Positions 17,848-29,186 of a stretch of 64,000 nucleotides of DNA are shown here, one piece after another (position 1 is the first letter of the stretch; each line of letters begins with the position of its first letter). Origin of the DNA: Dipteronia dyeriana (Eukaryota; Streptophyta; Magnoliopsida; Sapindales; Sapindaceae). The stretch is taken from NCBI GenBank assembly GCA_032871835.1, contig CM065300.1, positions 6,901,768 through 6,965,767 of the forward strand, given 5' to 3'. The position numbers and the translations under genes are program-made. The notes under the pieces are model-generated. The model had not been told where the DNA came from. It ran no database searches and saw only the letters and a program-made list of their open reading frames with translations.

Positions 17848-18424
17848 GATGGTGTTAATATGTGTACTGTGGACAAAAGATAGCAACTAATTTATTTCCA
17901 TAAAAGGAAATAAAAAAATAGTTCAACTAATGTTTTTATTGTCTTGCTACAATAAATGTACTGCTTTTATTTTCATACATGGAATGTGTTAGTACTACCC
18001 TAATTTAAATAGGCTTAATTAGAAGTAATACTAACAAGGCAACAACAATTTGATTAAATAAAATAAATTTAAAAGATTAAACAAAACAAAAGCAAATCCT
18101 ATTTTTAGTGTGAATTGTGTGATGAACAAAAGACTTCAAGCATTCAAGTACTGATCATGACCAGGCTTGCACCTCATGAAATTGTATCATAACAACAATT
18201 ACATTGATGGATAGTAATTAATCTTCTTCTTCTTTTTTATGTAGGATAGTAATTAATCTGTTATAACTAACTATTTGTAGCCTTTAATTAGATCCATATA
18301 AGCAGTTGTGTATGTATTTTCTTTCTATACAGTTAGATTAATTTGTACCTTAATTCTTGTGTGTTGTGTGGAAGAGCTAGCAAGCCATCCAGCTGACTAG
18401 AACTGGGCATCCAATTAAGCCTCT

Positions 18425-18540
18425 TGAGTAATATCAAATGACTCCAGGAGTTCCCCCAAACACTTCAGTAGGGAAGTTAATAATACCCCAGTGAAGTGCT
18501 CAGAGGAACTCTAGGGGACATCTGATTGCTTTGCTAATTG
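18425..18540 (-). ncRNA. MIR395: MIR395 precursor, minus strand
   Basis: On the minus strand the 3' arm of a hairpin carries a perfect miR395 sequence at 18468-18448 (begins ctgaagtgtttggggg). The 5' arm at 18511-18491 carries the partner gagttcctctgagcacttca, and the two pair over about 21 bases with a short loop. miR395 is induced by sulfate starvation and, in plants studied, targets ATP sulfurylase and SULTR2;1 transcripts. A TATA-like box lies upstream on this strand at 18575-18581. The hairpin boundaries are approximate. Confidence 0.9.
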
Positions 18541-18574
18541 GTATGTAAAATGCCTTCATATCCCCCCCCCCACA

Positions 18575-18581
18575 ATTTATA
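18575..18581 (-). promoter_or_regulatory. TATA-like box for the minus-strand MIR395
   Basis: The minus strand reads ctataaattg here, about 35-40 bases upstream of the hairpin base. The spacing fits an RNA polymerase II start just before the precursor; this is inference. Confidence 0.4.
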
Positions 18582-19397
18582 GAGAGAATTCAGGCCTATA
18601 ACTGCATATTGCATATGTAATGGTGAGGTTTAATTTCTTCCACGAAAGACAATTCCGAGGGCATAAAGCTGTTGCTGATGAACATGGACGCAACTCTGGC
18701 CTAAATGGGAGGTAGAAAATGACGGCAAGAGAGTGCGTGGTCACATGCAATTCAACCTTTTTTATTCTCATCTTTATCAAGCCTCTCATTCTCAGAGATA
18801 AAATCCAAACCATCATAGTTCTCCTAGTACATATGCCCACCTGTGATCACAAAAGATCAGATCATGGTATACTAGAAAGAACGAATGTGATAAACATCTG
18901 ACACGCGTGGCACGTCTATATCTCTATCTATCCATATCGAATCTCTTATTATAATTAACTTCAATTAAGTATTTTGATTCGGTAGGTAAATATAATATGT
19001 GACACGAACTTCTATCACAAAAATGAAAGGGAATGTGCACAACCATAAAAAAGAGCATATGTAACTCTTGATTAATTAGCTACAGAAGTAGACACCAGTA
19101 AATGCATTATCTTCTCAAATAACAATCAATGCAATTGTAAGTACATGTTAACTTCTGATGATAAGCCTGAAGCCTTTTCTTTCTCATCATACAAAGTTAA
19201 AAAAGGTAGGCCATATTATTAGAGATGAAAAGGTACAAAAAGATGATCAAGAGATTTTCATGACCACACCCTTTAACTCATTCTTCTCCTGCCTTTCATT
19301 TTGTCCACAATCATGACCAGGTTCAATTCAATGTACTTATAAGAGAATGCAAACATTTATGGTCCTCCCAACCATGTGGCCAGTACTCTTTGAGCTG

Positions 19398-19404
19398 TAT
19401 AAAG
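19398..19404 (+). promoter_or_regulatory. TATA-like box for the plus-strand MIR395
   Basis: The sequence tataaag lies about 60 bases before the hairpin, in a context (gctgtataaaggtgc) typical of a plant TATA box. Confidence 0.45.
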
Positions 19405-19454
19405 GTGCAATTAGTAGGCTTGCTCTTATCAACAAAACCGCCAGATCAACAAGA

Positions 19455-19600
19455 ATGCAGGTTCAGCTGTTCTCTGGAGTTCCTCTGAGCACTTCATTGG
19501 GGTTCTTTTAAGATCCTTATTCAAGGGTAACCCTTTGTATATGTACTCTACTGAAGTGTTTGGGGGAACTCTGGATAGCATCTGATGTTGGATTGTTTTC
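19455..19600 (+). ncRNA. MIR395: MIR395 precursor, plus strand
   Basis: The 5' arm at 19477-19497 (gagttcctctgagcacttca) pairs with the 3' arm at 19551-19571, which carries the same mature miR395 sequence as the minus-strand copy. The loop, about 50 bases, differs from the other hairpin. The 5' arm partner is also nearly identical between the two genes, while flanks differ, as expected of an old duplicated miRNA pair. The mature species is expected from the 3' arm. Confidence 0.92.
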
Positions 19601-19799
19601 AAGTTCTTGCTAAGTTCGTACATGGTACATATACATATATTCATACATTCTATGCCTCAAAATTCCTTGCAAAGTGACAATACAGCTTTGAAATTATGGT
19701 GACTTGGTATTAATTATTCTCACATGAGGACATTTTGTTTATGTTCTTTCGATTAACTCTAAATGTAGTTTTTCAATTTTAAGGAAATACCTCAAGGAA

Positions 19800-20092
19800 T
19801 TGTTAGCTATTTTGTTGGCTGTTTTGCAGTTAGTCATCAGGCTTGTCAAACAGCTTATATTATGAAGCACTGAACATTGTTTATGAAATTCACCAGAGTA
19901 AATACCTTTGGATTGAATATGATTTGATGATGTCTTTGTATTCAATCTGCTTTATCAGGAAGGTAATCATATGGCAGATATTTTAGCTAATTATTTTAGT
20001 CTTTATCATAATTATTGCTTTAAATGGCATGCATGGAATTCGAAGTTAGCATTTGAGAGACTCCCATGGCAGCTCCCTTGGTACAGATAATA
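19800..20092 (+). pseudogene. RNase H-like fragment of a non-LTR retrotransposon
   Basis: The readable part is YQEGNHMADILANYFSLYHN with FKWHAWNSKLAFERLPWQLP after it. An EGNxxADxLAN motif is typical of the RNase H domain (RVT_3) of plant LINE-type proteins. Upstream bases give broken frames. It is a short, degraded remnant. Confidence 0.4.
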
Positions 20093-20431
20093 TATATGTT
20101 TGATGTGCTTAATTATATAGTGTTGCTTTTGAGTTGTGCTTTGTCCTCCAACTTGTTCATTTGGAAGTTGTTTTGTCTCGTAGGGTTATTGCTTATTAAT
20201 TTCCTAGATAATATCGATAATTAATGTACTTGTAGTTTATATATATATATCAAACATTGAGAAATTATCAAATTACAGCTCTTTACCATCGATGCCACAT
20301 AGTGTACTTGTATTAATTATGCATTGCATTGCATGTTTAAGCTCTCCGGCAGTACAAGTTGTTTATGTATACGTTACTTCCTCCAAGGGTAAGGATTAGA
20401 GAATCGGGGCGATGGCCCAGCCAAATTTTCA

Positions 20432-20465
<34 letters not shown>

Positions 20466-20474
20466 ATAATGTTA
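20093..20474. other. Non-coding AT-rich stretch
   Basis: Nothing recognised except an (AT)n microsatellite at about 20437-20462. Confidence 0.5.
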
Positions 20475-21435
20475 TACTATGTTTGAGATTGTTTTTACTT
20501 GATAAATAATTATTTCTTAAATTTTGAACAGATGAGTAGTTGGTAAACTTTTTAAAAGCAACTTATTTCACAATTTACTCCTTCAATAATCAGCTTTTGA
20601 GAAGTTGAGTGGGGGTTGCTTTTGGAAACAGAAACTGACATATTGCTTATGTAATGTCCAAACTACCCTCACTATTAATTAAAAAGACGATAATGCCTTC
20701 ATATTAAGTAATTGTAGTTTTCCAAAAAATATAATTCAAAAATATTTAAAAAAAAATTCAGAAATATTAAAAATTCAAAATAAAAGAGGATCATTTTTAA
20801 TAAAAATATTTTTTTTTTCAAAAAAAAAAAAACATGAAGGAAAGTGGCCACCATGGTCGACGACGAAAGTGGCAGGGAGTTAACTGGATTTCTCCTGCAA
20901 AGTCGATGTCGACGGAGGAAGCCGGTTTCTGTCGCGATAACAGATCCATCACAATCGAAATCGTGAGATTCTGCCATGATCAAGTGCCAGATCCATCACA
21001 ATCATGATCATGATGATGGAGGAGACTCGCTAGAATGGAACCGGACTCTTTGGCACCAAAAAAGCTTTTCACGGCCTTTGATGCCACCGTTGGAGGCTGA
21101 TTCTCGTCATTTGGTGAGTTTCAGATTTGAAGAAACTGAGTTGACTCGGGTTTTTAAGCGAGTTGTTTGATAAATGACTGAGTTAACTCGATCATAATTT
21201 CTTTTTTTTTTTCTGTTTCAATTTTGTTATTTATTTCTTTTATATTTTTATATTTATATTATTAATGATGTCTATTTTAGTAATTTTATTCAATACATTT
21301 TCTAGCCTTTCAAAATTTAAACAATTTTAAAATTTAGTTTATCAAACAATTACCAAATTTTCTTTTAAATTGATTATTTCCTAAGTGAAGTTACAAGTAA
21401 ATTTTTTTCTTAAGTAAACAATCTCAAACATAACC
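20475..21435. mobile_element. Non-autonomous PIF/Harbinger-like element, 961 bp
   Basis: Inverted ends tactatgtttgagattgttt and (reverse complement of the right end) ggttatgtttgagattgttt share 17 of 20 bases. TTA flanks both sides at 20472-20474 and 21436-21438, the 3-bp duplication of PIF/Harbinger transposons. The centre at 20850-21130 is GC-richer and has short open frames but no transposase was recognised. Confidence 0.65.
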
Positions 21436-21438
21436 TTA

Positions 21439-22640
21439 GTACAATATAATTCCAATAATAATTTAACTGTATAAGTCTAATTACAAAATGAAAACAAATA
21501 GTGTTAAAAATTCATTGACATTTTTCAAGCTCTCAATAAATAGTATACGAAAAAGCAAAATCTTTGTGTTCTCTATTATTGATTTCGACTTGTTTTTACG
21601 TTAACACTTACAGTTAAATACAATACTATAACCACACATAACAAAACTTTTGTGGTGTTATCAATTAATTCCAAATTGTGTTCATGTTACATACGTAATA
21701 GTATTAAGTTATCAAAATGTAAAAATAAAAAAAATAAAAAATAACAGGAACTAATTTGTAAATTTAGTGATTTTTCAAATATATGGGTTTATGACAATTG
21801 CTTTCTATTTTGAATTGTTGTATACTATTATTTTAATTATAATATATGTACGGTTCGGAGATCTATTTCTACAATTTAAAAGAAAACTCTTTACACATGA
21901 ACCACCATCTATAGTAAGAGAAGATATATATTGGAAATCATATTTAACATTATTTTTATATGGCTTCCAAATTAATTAATATAAGTACAAACTATAATAA
22001 CATACCTAGACATTTGACCGTATCATATGATGATCGATGAATATTGAATTTTTTTCATTAATTACATAAACATATCTTAAATTGTCTTATCTATCATTAC
22101 AATTAACGGTTGAAAGATAAAAAATATATAATCAATTATTTAAATAAGAAATGATTAATTAATGTAAAAAATGATATATATATTTTATATAAGTAATGCT
22201 ACTTTACACGATTTAAATGAATGAATTAAAGTATTACCACATCATTTTAACATAAGATTTAAATATCAAATTTGGTAAAATATCATTATTATTTTTTTAT
22301 AAAAGAAAAACTTATTGCACAATTTTAGAGGAGATCGATCCAAATCTCCTCAATTCTCCAAAATGGAGGTTATATATCTGGTCTTGTCCCTCCTACCATA
22401 GTATTTTTCATATTAATTCTCATGTGCACACACAGTGACACAGAGGCGTATAAAGGGGGCCACATAGGGGCCCGCCCAGTCAATAAAAGTTTTAGAAAAT
22501 TTTCTTATACGTGTAATTGCAACCTAATCCCCCATTTTATTAATAATATAAATTTCTTCTTTTCTTCTTCAAGACAAAATCAACCTCTTTTGGTATTTAC
22601 ATTTCTTATGATTTTATACATTATTTCCCAATCTACTCTA
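21439..22640. other. AT-rich intergenic region
   Basis: No gene is seen. Composition is strongly AT-rich; the short open frames in it resemble nothing I know. Confidence 0.5.
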
Positions 22641-22648
22641 TATATGAG

Positions 22649-23322
22649 TAGGGGTGGGCATAAAAACCGAAACCGAATTGAACCGAACCAAACCGAACCA
22701 AAAAAGGGTGTTTGGTTCGGTTCATAGCTTCTATTCGGTTCAAACCGATTTGAAATTTGAAAACCGAATTGAATTCGGTTCGGTTTCAGTTTTAAACATA
22801 ACAAAACCGAACCGAACCGAATAAACCGAATTGTCTTAATTAATTATTTTGTAAGGTTCAATTTTATTATGGATTCTTTGTTGATGATGTTTTATTTTTG
22901 GATTACATTATATACTACATTTTTTTACTTCTGTTTATAGAAGTTATGATGATTTTATATTTTGATTAAGTATGAAGACCGAATATGATTGAAATTTTAG
23001 ATTTGGATTCAAACTTGGATTGTATTTTGTTTAAATTACCTTTTACATATTATGTTTTCTTAAAAACGTTTAAGTCTAAATGTTAAAAATGTAACTTAAA
23101 AGCCTAAAATTTTTAAAAAACATATTAAAAAAACCTTTAAAGCCCAATAGGCCCAAAACCGAATTGATCCGAACCGAACCGAACAGAGGTAAAGGTGTTC
23201 GGTTCAATTCAGTTTTCAGGTTTAAACGGTTCAAACCGATTCACATTTTTAAAAGCCGAATATATATCGGTTCAATATGATTTTGGTCAAAACCGAACCG
23301 AACCGAATCATGCACACCCCTA
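22649..23322. mobile_element. Non-autonomous hAT element (MITE), 674 bp
   Basis: The ends taggggtgggcat and atgcacacccctA form an inverted repeat of the hAT type. An exact 8-bp target duplication, tatatgag, flanks it at 22641-22648 and 23323-23330. Many copies of the subterminal motif aaccgaaccg occur near both ends in both orientations, the usual hAT transposase-binding pattern. There is no coding sequence. Confidence 0.9.
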
Positions 23323-23330
23323 TATATGAG

Positions 23331-24439
23331 TTCAGCTAGTACATTAATAGATTAATTTTCAATAATGGGATTTCAATCAAAGATCTATAAAAATCAAGGA
23401 TTTAAAAATTTAAAAGAAATTAAAACTAAAAAGAAATAACATCCTCTCGTAATTAATTACCCCATAACTATATATGAACTTTATAGTGCTAAAACCATTT
23501 GTATATGCATGTATTTTTATTTTTATTAGGTATTCATTAAAACAAATTAAGACTTTCTTTACTATTTTATTATGCAATAGCCATCTTGTTTTAAATATTT
23601 TATATGAATTATATATTTATTGATTATGAACTATTTAAAGTTATATTGCATCTATGCAACAACCTGAAAGATCATTTTCTGTCAAATTCTTTGATTATGT
23701 GTATTGAAATGAAAATCTCAAAGAAGTTTAAATAAATTTGATTATAGATGACTTTTGAGATACAAAATATAGTCAATTTTCATTTTAATTCTCAAAATTA
23801 GTGTCAATATACTATTAGTATTTTGTATCATTACTTTAAGAGTAATGATAGGTTTCCCAAATGGTGTGACATCTTGTAAATCATGAGATCATGTGGTGGG
23901 TGATGTAATGTTGACACTTCACGTACCAACACTATTTGTGAAGAAATCTAGGAAAAAATTAAGAAATCTAACGTTACTCGTACTTTAATGAATAGACGAT
24001 ATTACATTTTTATATATTAATATATTTTTACTGTAAGCAAATTACAATCAACCTCCGTGAGGTTTGCATTTAGACAACCAGAAACAATTGACCGTTAGTT
24101 TAATGGCATTTTTGTACATTCATAAATAAGATTATCAGTGGACTGTAAACATCACACCAATAGTGTACATTTAATGCATGGCATAATTACGTATTCTAAA
24201 ATAACAAATTTTATTTATTTATTTATTTATTTATTTATTATTTTAAATTAAATGTTTTTCCTTAAAAAAAAACAGATCTCTTGCCAAAAAATAATTAATT
24301 AAAAAAAAAACTTTGAATGGAGGAAATCCTCCATTGAAGAACTGGAGATCTGCTCTGGTGCAATCTCCACCAAAATGGAGATGTTGAGGCGTTGGTGGGT
24401 GTGGTGCTGTTAGTTTGGTTTGATAAGCCTTTCGGCAGT
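23331..24439. other. AT-rich intergenic region
   Basis: No gene is recognised. A (TTTA)n run lies at about 24210-24240. Confidence 0.5.
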
Positions 24440-24626
24440 AGGGTAGCGGCGGTGGATACATACCAGCGACTGTCAGAGAAAGCAACGAATAACAGAGATG
24501 GATGACGATGAAGTGGATGCTTAAACTGATGTTTTCATCAACAAGTTCAAGCAACAACTCAAGTTGCAAAGGATTGATTCCATTTTAAGGTACAAGGAGA
24601 CCGTCAACAGGATCGGTGAAAATTAA
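24440..24626 (+). pseudogene. DUF761 protein C-terminal remnant
   Basis: From the ATG at 24498 the frame reads MDDDEVDA, a TAA stop at 24522-24524, then TDVFINKFKQQLKLQRIDSI and LRYKETVNR, ending at the TAA 24624-24626. The INKFKQQLKLQRxDSILRY pattern is the DUF761 tail found at the C-terminus of a plant family of unknown function. In the family a lysine usually stands where the stop is. Upstream bases to about 24440 are similar in style (TYQRLSEKATNN) but the N-terminus is not found. Confidence 0.7.
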
Positions 24627-26286
24627 AAGTAGGTTGTTTTTTTTTTATTCCATCTTAATTATTATAATTTTTTTTGTTGATTTTTGTTAATTAAACTTTA
24701 GGTTCCTCATTGGGGTGTAACTGCAGATCTACTTGTTAATTATTATGTTTTCTCAACGTGTGTTCAAAGTATGGCATTACTATCTTCGGTCTAAAAATAA
24801 AAATAATAATAATAATAATAATAATTTTGATTTTTTTTAAAAAAAAAAAAAAGTATTTCATACCCATTGATATGCTGACAAATGTAATTTTATAAGTAAT
24901 CTAAACGATCAATTATATTTTTCATTTCAACTAATTCTATTTAATTGGAATTCATCAAAACCCGAGGATATTTTTATCTATAAAAAAAATCATTTATTCA
25001 TTTATATCTAGACTTACTCACCTACGATAAGGTTTATTTTTATAATTATTTTTATAATTTATTTTTTTATTCCGTAAATCAAAATAAATACTGATAAGTG
25101 ACAATTGATTTAAGGATAATTCAATTATTTTACAAATTAAAAATGATTAATGTTTAGAGTTAACTGATGATGACTAACCGAAGAGTAGACGATTGTCAAT
25201 AATGGAAAAGTCGTTTCTAATGATCTAAAAACAAACCTCAAGAAGGTTGTTGACAATGTGATCTTTTCTTAAGAAAGAAACTGCATCAATTTAATGCTTC
25301 ATAAAATAAATAAATAAATAAATAAAACTATCCGCATATATATTGGGATTTTGAGTTGGGCCGGGTTGGTACTTGGTATTCATGAATTTTAATCATTTTA
25401 GCAATAATTGCAACGCCAAGAAGTACATAGACCAATAAGGAGTACTTGGATGGTTAGTCGTTGCTCTGGCGAGACAGAGATATGTGATTGTATATATGAT
25501 AAAAGCCCTAAAACCATGATTTGTCTTTGATGGAGTAATTTTCTGATCTGATTGGATAGCAAGAAGAAATCACAAAATAGCATGATGAGACATAGATGAG
25601 AGATCTGTCATTGGTATTTATTAATACAACTAATGCGTATTTATTAATGTGCGGGGTTAATCTATCTCTTAAAAGTTTCTTTTATATGAAATTTAATCTT
25701 TGTATTTACTTAAACACGATGTTATTGGCTTTTCTTTAAGAAAAATACTTGGGTATAAGTATTCGAAATATTATCTTCTTCAAAATGAATATATCACGGG
25801 TTCAAATCGTAAAATAGATATAAAAAGTAACAAAAAAAAGATTACGTATTATATTTTTAATAAATATCAACATTGACTATTTGTGAATAATTGAATACTA
25901 AAATAAGAATATAATTTTTATTTTTATTTTAAATCAAAAGTTTATTTAAAAAATCTCATTACATCCGTATTAACATGCTTATCATTACAAGAAGTGGTTA
26001 ATGTCTCCTATTTAGACATTAAAAATCACCAAAAAAACGACGTCGTTTGGCTGGTCATACAGTTCTTTCAATCACGTAACTTCGAATCCGGGATCCAGAA
26101 GAAAGAGACAAGCAACCGAAGGAAAACGTATAAACAACGCTCGAATAATAATAATAAGAGATAGCTACAAGCTTCCTACTAGTATCTTCTGTCAACTATT
26201 TTTTTTTTCATTTTCACATCTATAACCGACACCATTTCTCTTCTGGGTTCTTCTTCTTCTTCATCAACAAACAAAGAGTTACGAGA
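24627..26286. other. Intergenic region and promoter of the GPI-anchored protein gene
   Basis: AT-rich with an (AATA)n run at about 25305-25326. The last 250 bases probably hold the promoter and 5' UTR of the gene at 26287. No other gene was recognised. Confidence 0.5.
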
Positions 26287-28304
26287 ATGGCTTCTTCTTC
26301 TTCTTCTTGGCTTCACATTCTCTTCCTTTTGTGCTTTCTCTGGATGAATCTCACTGTCAAATGTGATACTGGTAAGTCTATTGTTTACTTGTTTCTCTCT
26401 TCTTCTTTTATTTTCCAACATGCATCTGTGGTTTGATTGTTTGGTTGCGTATTTTCTTCCATTTCGAGGCTATTTATAGTTTTTATTTGAGTTCTTGAAT
26501 CTACATTCTTACGTCTTCAATTACCGGTAGTGTCTAGCTTATTTTGATTACTCGAAAAAATTAGATGAGATCTGTTTAGTAGGATTGATCTGGGAATTTG
26601 ATTTCTTGATTAATCAATAATGTTGTATAGTAATTACCGATCCGATGAAGCTATTCTTTGTTGGGGATGTGAGTTTTTTTTTTTTTTTAATTGCATCTGT
26701 TTATTTGGTTTCAGATTTTTGGTGTGGCTCTGACTTTGATTCAAGTGTTATTCTTAATTATTTAATAAGTAACCTTTATGTTAAAATTATGCAGTAGAAT
26801 CTATTATAAGATGCTCACATTTATTACCTATCTAATTAGGATAATTAACGCATTAATTCCAGCAAATCCAAAGCTGCAATTCTACTATATCAGGTTGGTT
26901 GCATGTCTTTGTTTTTTGTTTTTTTCCTTTCAATTTCCTCCAGTTAGCCCCTTTTGTTGATCCCTGAAACCTTGTTCTAAAACTTTTCGTGTCCTAATCT
27001 ATTATACAATTAACTTAGATTATGGCCCTTGGTTGAACCTTGTAACTATAGAACTAGAATCTGAGAATCCTAAAACTAGATATAGGAATCAGAATTCAGA
27101 AAAAGAGTGTAATAAGAGAAGTTAAACAATGATTTACTTCTCCATAGTACATGGTGGAAGTATTGCTCTTTTCTCAACCAATGAGACCTGATTGCTACTC
27201 GAAATATTGTGATTAATTTTAATCAAATTTTTCCCATCATGGAACTCGTAATTGAGATTACGATTGTTGTTTCCGTACCTCTTCCCTTCTATTTCACCAA
27301 CCAATCTACAAGAGCATAAGTTGATTATATTTCTATCTACTCTTTAAAGAACCTTTACACAAATGTTAACAATACACCATTGATTATTGTCTGTTGTTAT
27401 CTTCTGTGTTTCAATCCTTCTCGATGAGGCATAGGGTAGCTCTTCACCCTACTTTCCAAATGTTTTAACCGGTCAGATCCCTTATAAGTTTGGCAATATA
27501 GGCGGCAACACGTTTGCGTAAAACATAGCTTCTGAACATTTTGTAACTTTTCCCATCTTAGTTACAATACACAAACCCTCTGCATTTCTTGGTCTACTAT
27601 GTTAGGTCTTCAAACGTTAACAAACTTGGTTTTGATTCGGAACTTATATGATAATCTGAATTGCCTCGCTGTTAAGTAATTAGATTAATAACTACAAGAG
27701 CACGGACTTGAAACAAATCTCTCTATCTCTTAATTGATGTTGTGAGAACTGACTTCCCTTCTCCACACCTTGTTTGTCTGCAGATGAGGAGGATACACTT
27801 CTCCAAGGCATTAACAACCATAGGGCAACCCTAAATTTGACTGCTCTAACGAAAAATGACAATGCGGAGTGCCTTGCTGATGAAATAGCAGACCAGTTTA
27901 AGGATCAACCCTGTACAAACACCACAGGTGCTAACACCGTACCAGGTACTGAGCCACAGCTCGCTGACTACCCAAACCTTTTAGTCAAGTGCCATTTGAA
28001 CATCTCCAACACACAGGATGGAATTGTCATGCCTGCTTGTGTTCCTAACCTGGTTCCAGATCTTGTGCTCTCTAACTACACCAAGTCTCAGTACTCAAAC
28101 AAGATCAATGACACTAAGTACACAGGAGCTGGTATTGGTTCTGATGGTAACTGGATTGTTGTTATCTTGACCACAAACACACCTGAAGGAAGCTATGTGA
28201 CAGACAAAAGTAACAACTCGAACAACTCTGCCAGTTTGCTTTCTAAGATTGGTCTGGGTTACAACTTGCTGTTCTGTCTGATCGGTGCTCTATTGATGTT
28301 CTGA
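26287..28304 (+). CDS. GPI-anchored protein of the At5g19250/At3g06035 type
   Basis: Two exons, 26287-26371 and 27784-28304, flank a 1,412-bp intron with a GT..AG junction splitting an Asp codon; together they encode 201 residues. The N-terminus MASSSSSWLHILFLLCFLWM is a signal peptide, and cleavage near residue 25-27 is likely. The mature part is hydrophilic, has conserved cysteines (ECLAD, QPCTNT, KCHL, PACVP) and several N-glycosylation sites. A serine/asparagine-rich stretch followed by the hydrophobic tail LLFCLIGALLMF suggests a GPI anchor. The family is plant-specific, of unknown function, at the outer face of the plasma membrane. The ATG was chosen because it starts the signal peptide. 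Confidence 0.92.
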
Positions 28305-29186
28305 TATGAAGTGATATGAAGTTAATCGTTCTTTTTCCCTGACATTACGACTCATAAATGCCACCTTAAAATACAAAGGAGTTCTTTGGCTGTCCCAACT
28401 AGATAGGAACTTGAAATTCACACGTACGTTTTCTTTATAAATGACATTCATTTTACAAGGTACTTTTGATATATCCTGTTCTGATTGGTGGAGGAATGTC
28501 AGAGAGACATATACCTCAGAGCCACATAATCTGTATTTGAAATCTTTATTTCTGAGTTTTGATATTCTTTTCATTTTTCTTTGTTTGTTAATCAACCCTT
28601 TTGTGCTTGATGAGTTACTGAGCATATATGTAGAACTGCATGGATGTTTCGTTTTGTTTACTTGGTTCTTGTTTTATGGATTTTAGATGTCTAATGACCA
28701 CTGAAATCTCCAAAACCAAAACCAGTGGCATTATATATGACCAATGTGAATTCATTCCTGATTTAGTGCTGATTCATTAGTTTTTAGCTGAAACTGCAGA
28801 GCGATGACCAAGCTGCTTCAATGGTTTGTTTGAACCAGATTGTTATAGCTACTGAGTTGATTTTCTACTAATCCTGAATCAGATCTGAAGACCTAAATAA
28901 TCTATTTTTTGGAGGGAACATTTGAATTTTACAACCAACAATCAAGATAAGGGAATACTAACAGCTTCTAGTACATGCCAAAACCGTGTAAATTTTATTG
29001 AACATAATAAATCTCCTTGCTGCTACAATATGAATATTTCATCCAGAAAAAATAAAAATACAAACTTGCCTCCAATCTGCATCAAATATTATTGCATTCC
29101 ATACAAGTCCCATCCACCGGAAAGACGAATCCGGCGGAACCTTTCAATATACAATGGTTTAGTAGTCCTTGCACCTCTCCCTGTCA
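28305..29186. other. Tail-to-tail intergenic region
   Basis: It contains the 3' UTRs of the GPI-anchored protein gene on the left and the carrier gene on the right. No further gene was recognised; the open frames here are in expected UTR. Confidence 0.6.

Larger units (their letters stand above)
16858..18424. other. Non-coding region with short tandem repeats
   Basis: No gene was recognised. It contains an (ATT)n run at about 16913-16950 and two tandem duplications listed separately. A less AT-rich island at 17250-17560, with gatggggtgcgaaaataaac and ggggtcgggtcaggctttgg, may be an old transposon remnant, but I could not place it. Confidence 0.5.
18541..19454. promoter_or_regulatory. Shared divergent promoter region of two MIR395 genes
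   Basis: The two MIR395 hairpins point away from each other, so this roughly 0.9-kb spacer should hold both promoters. A TATA-like box sits near each end. I saw no coding sequence. Whether sulfate-response elements occur was not resolved. Confidence 0.5.

Noticed and set aside
24243..24569. Minus-strand 108-codon frame
   Set aside because: The DUF761 remnant lies on the plus strand over the same bases; the minus frame has no family likeness.
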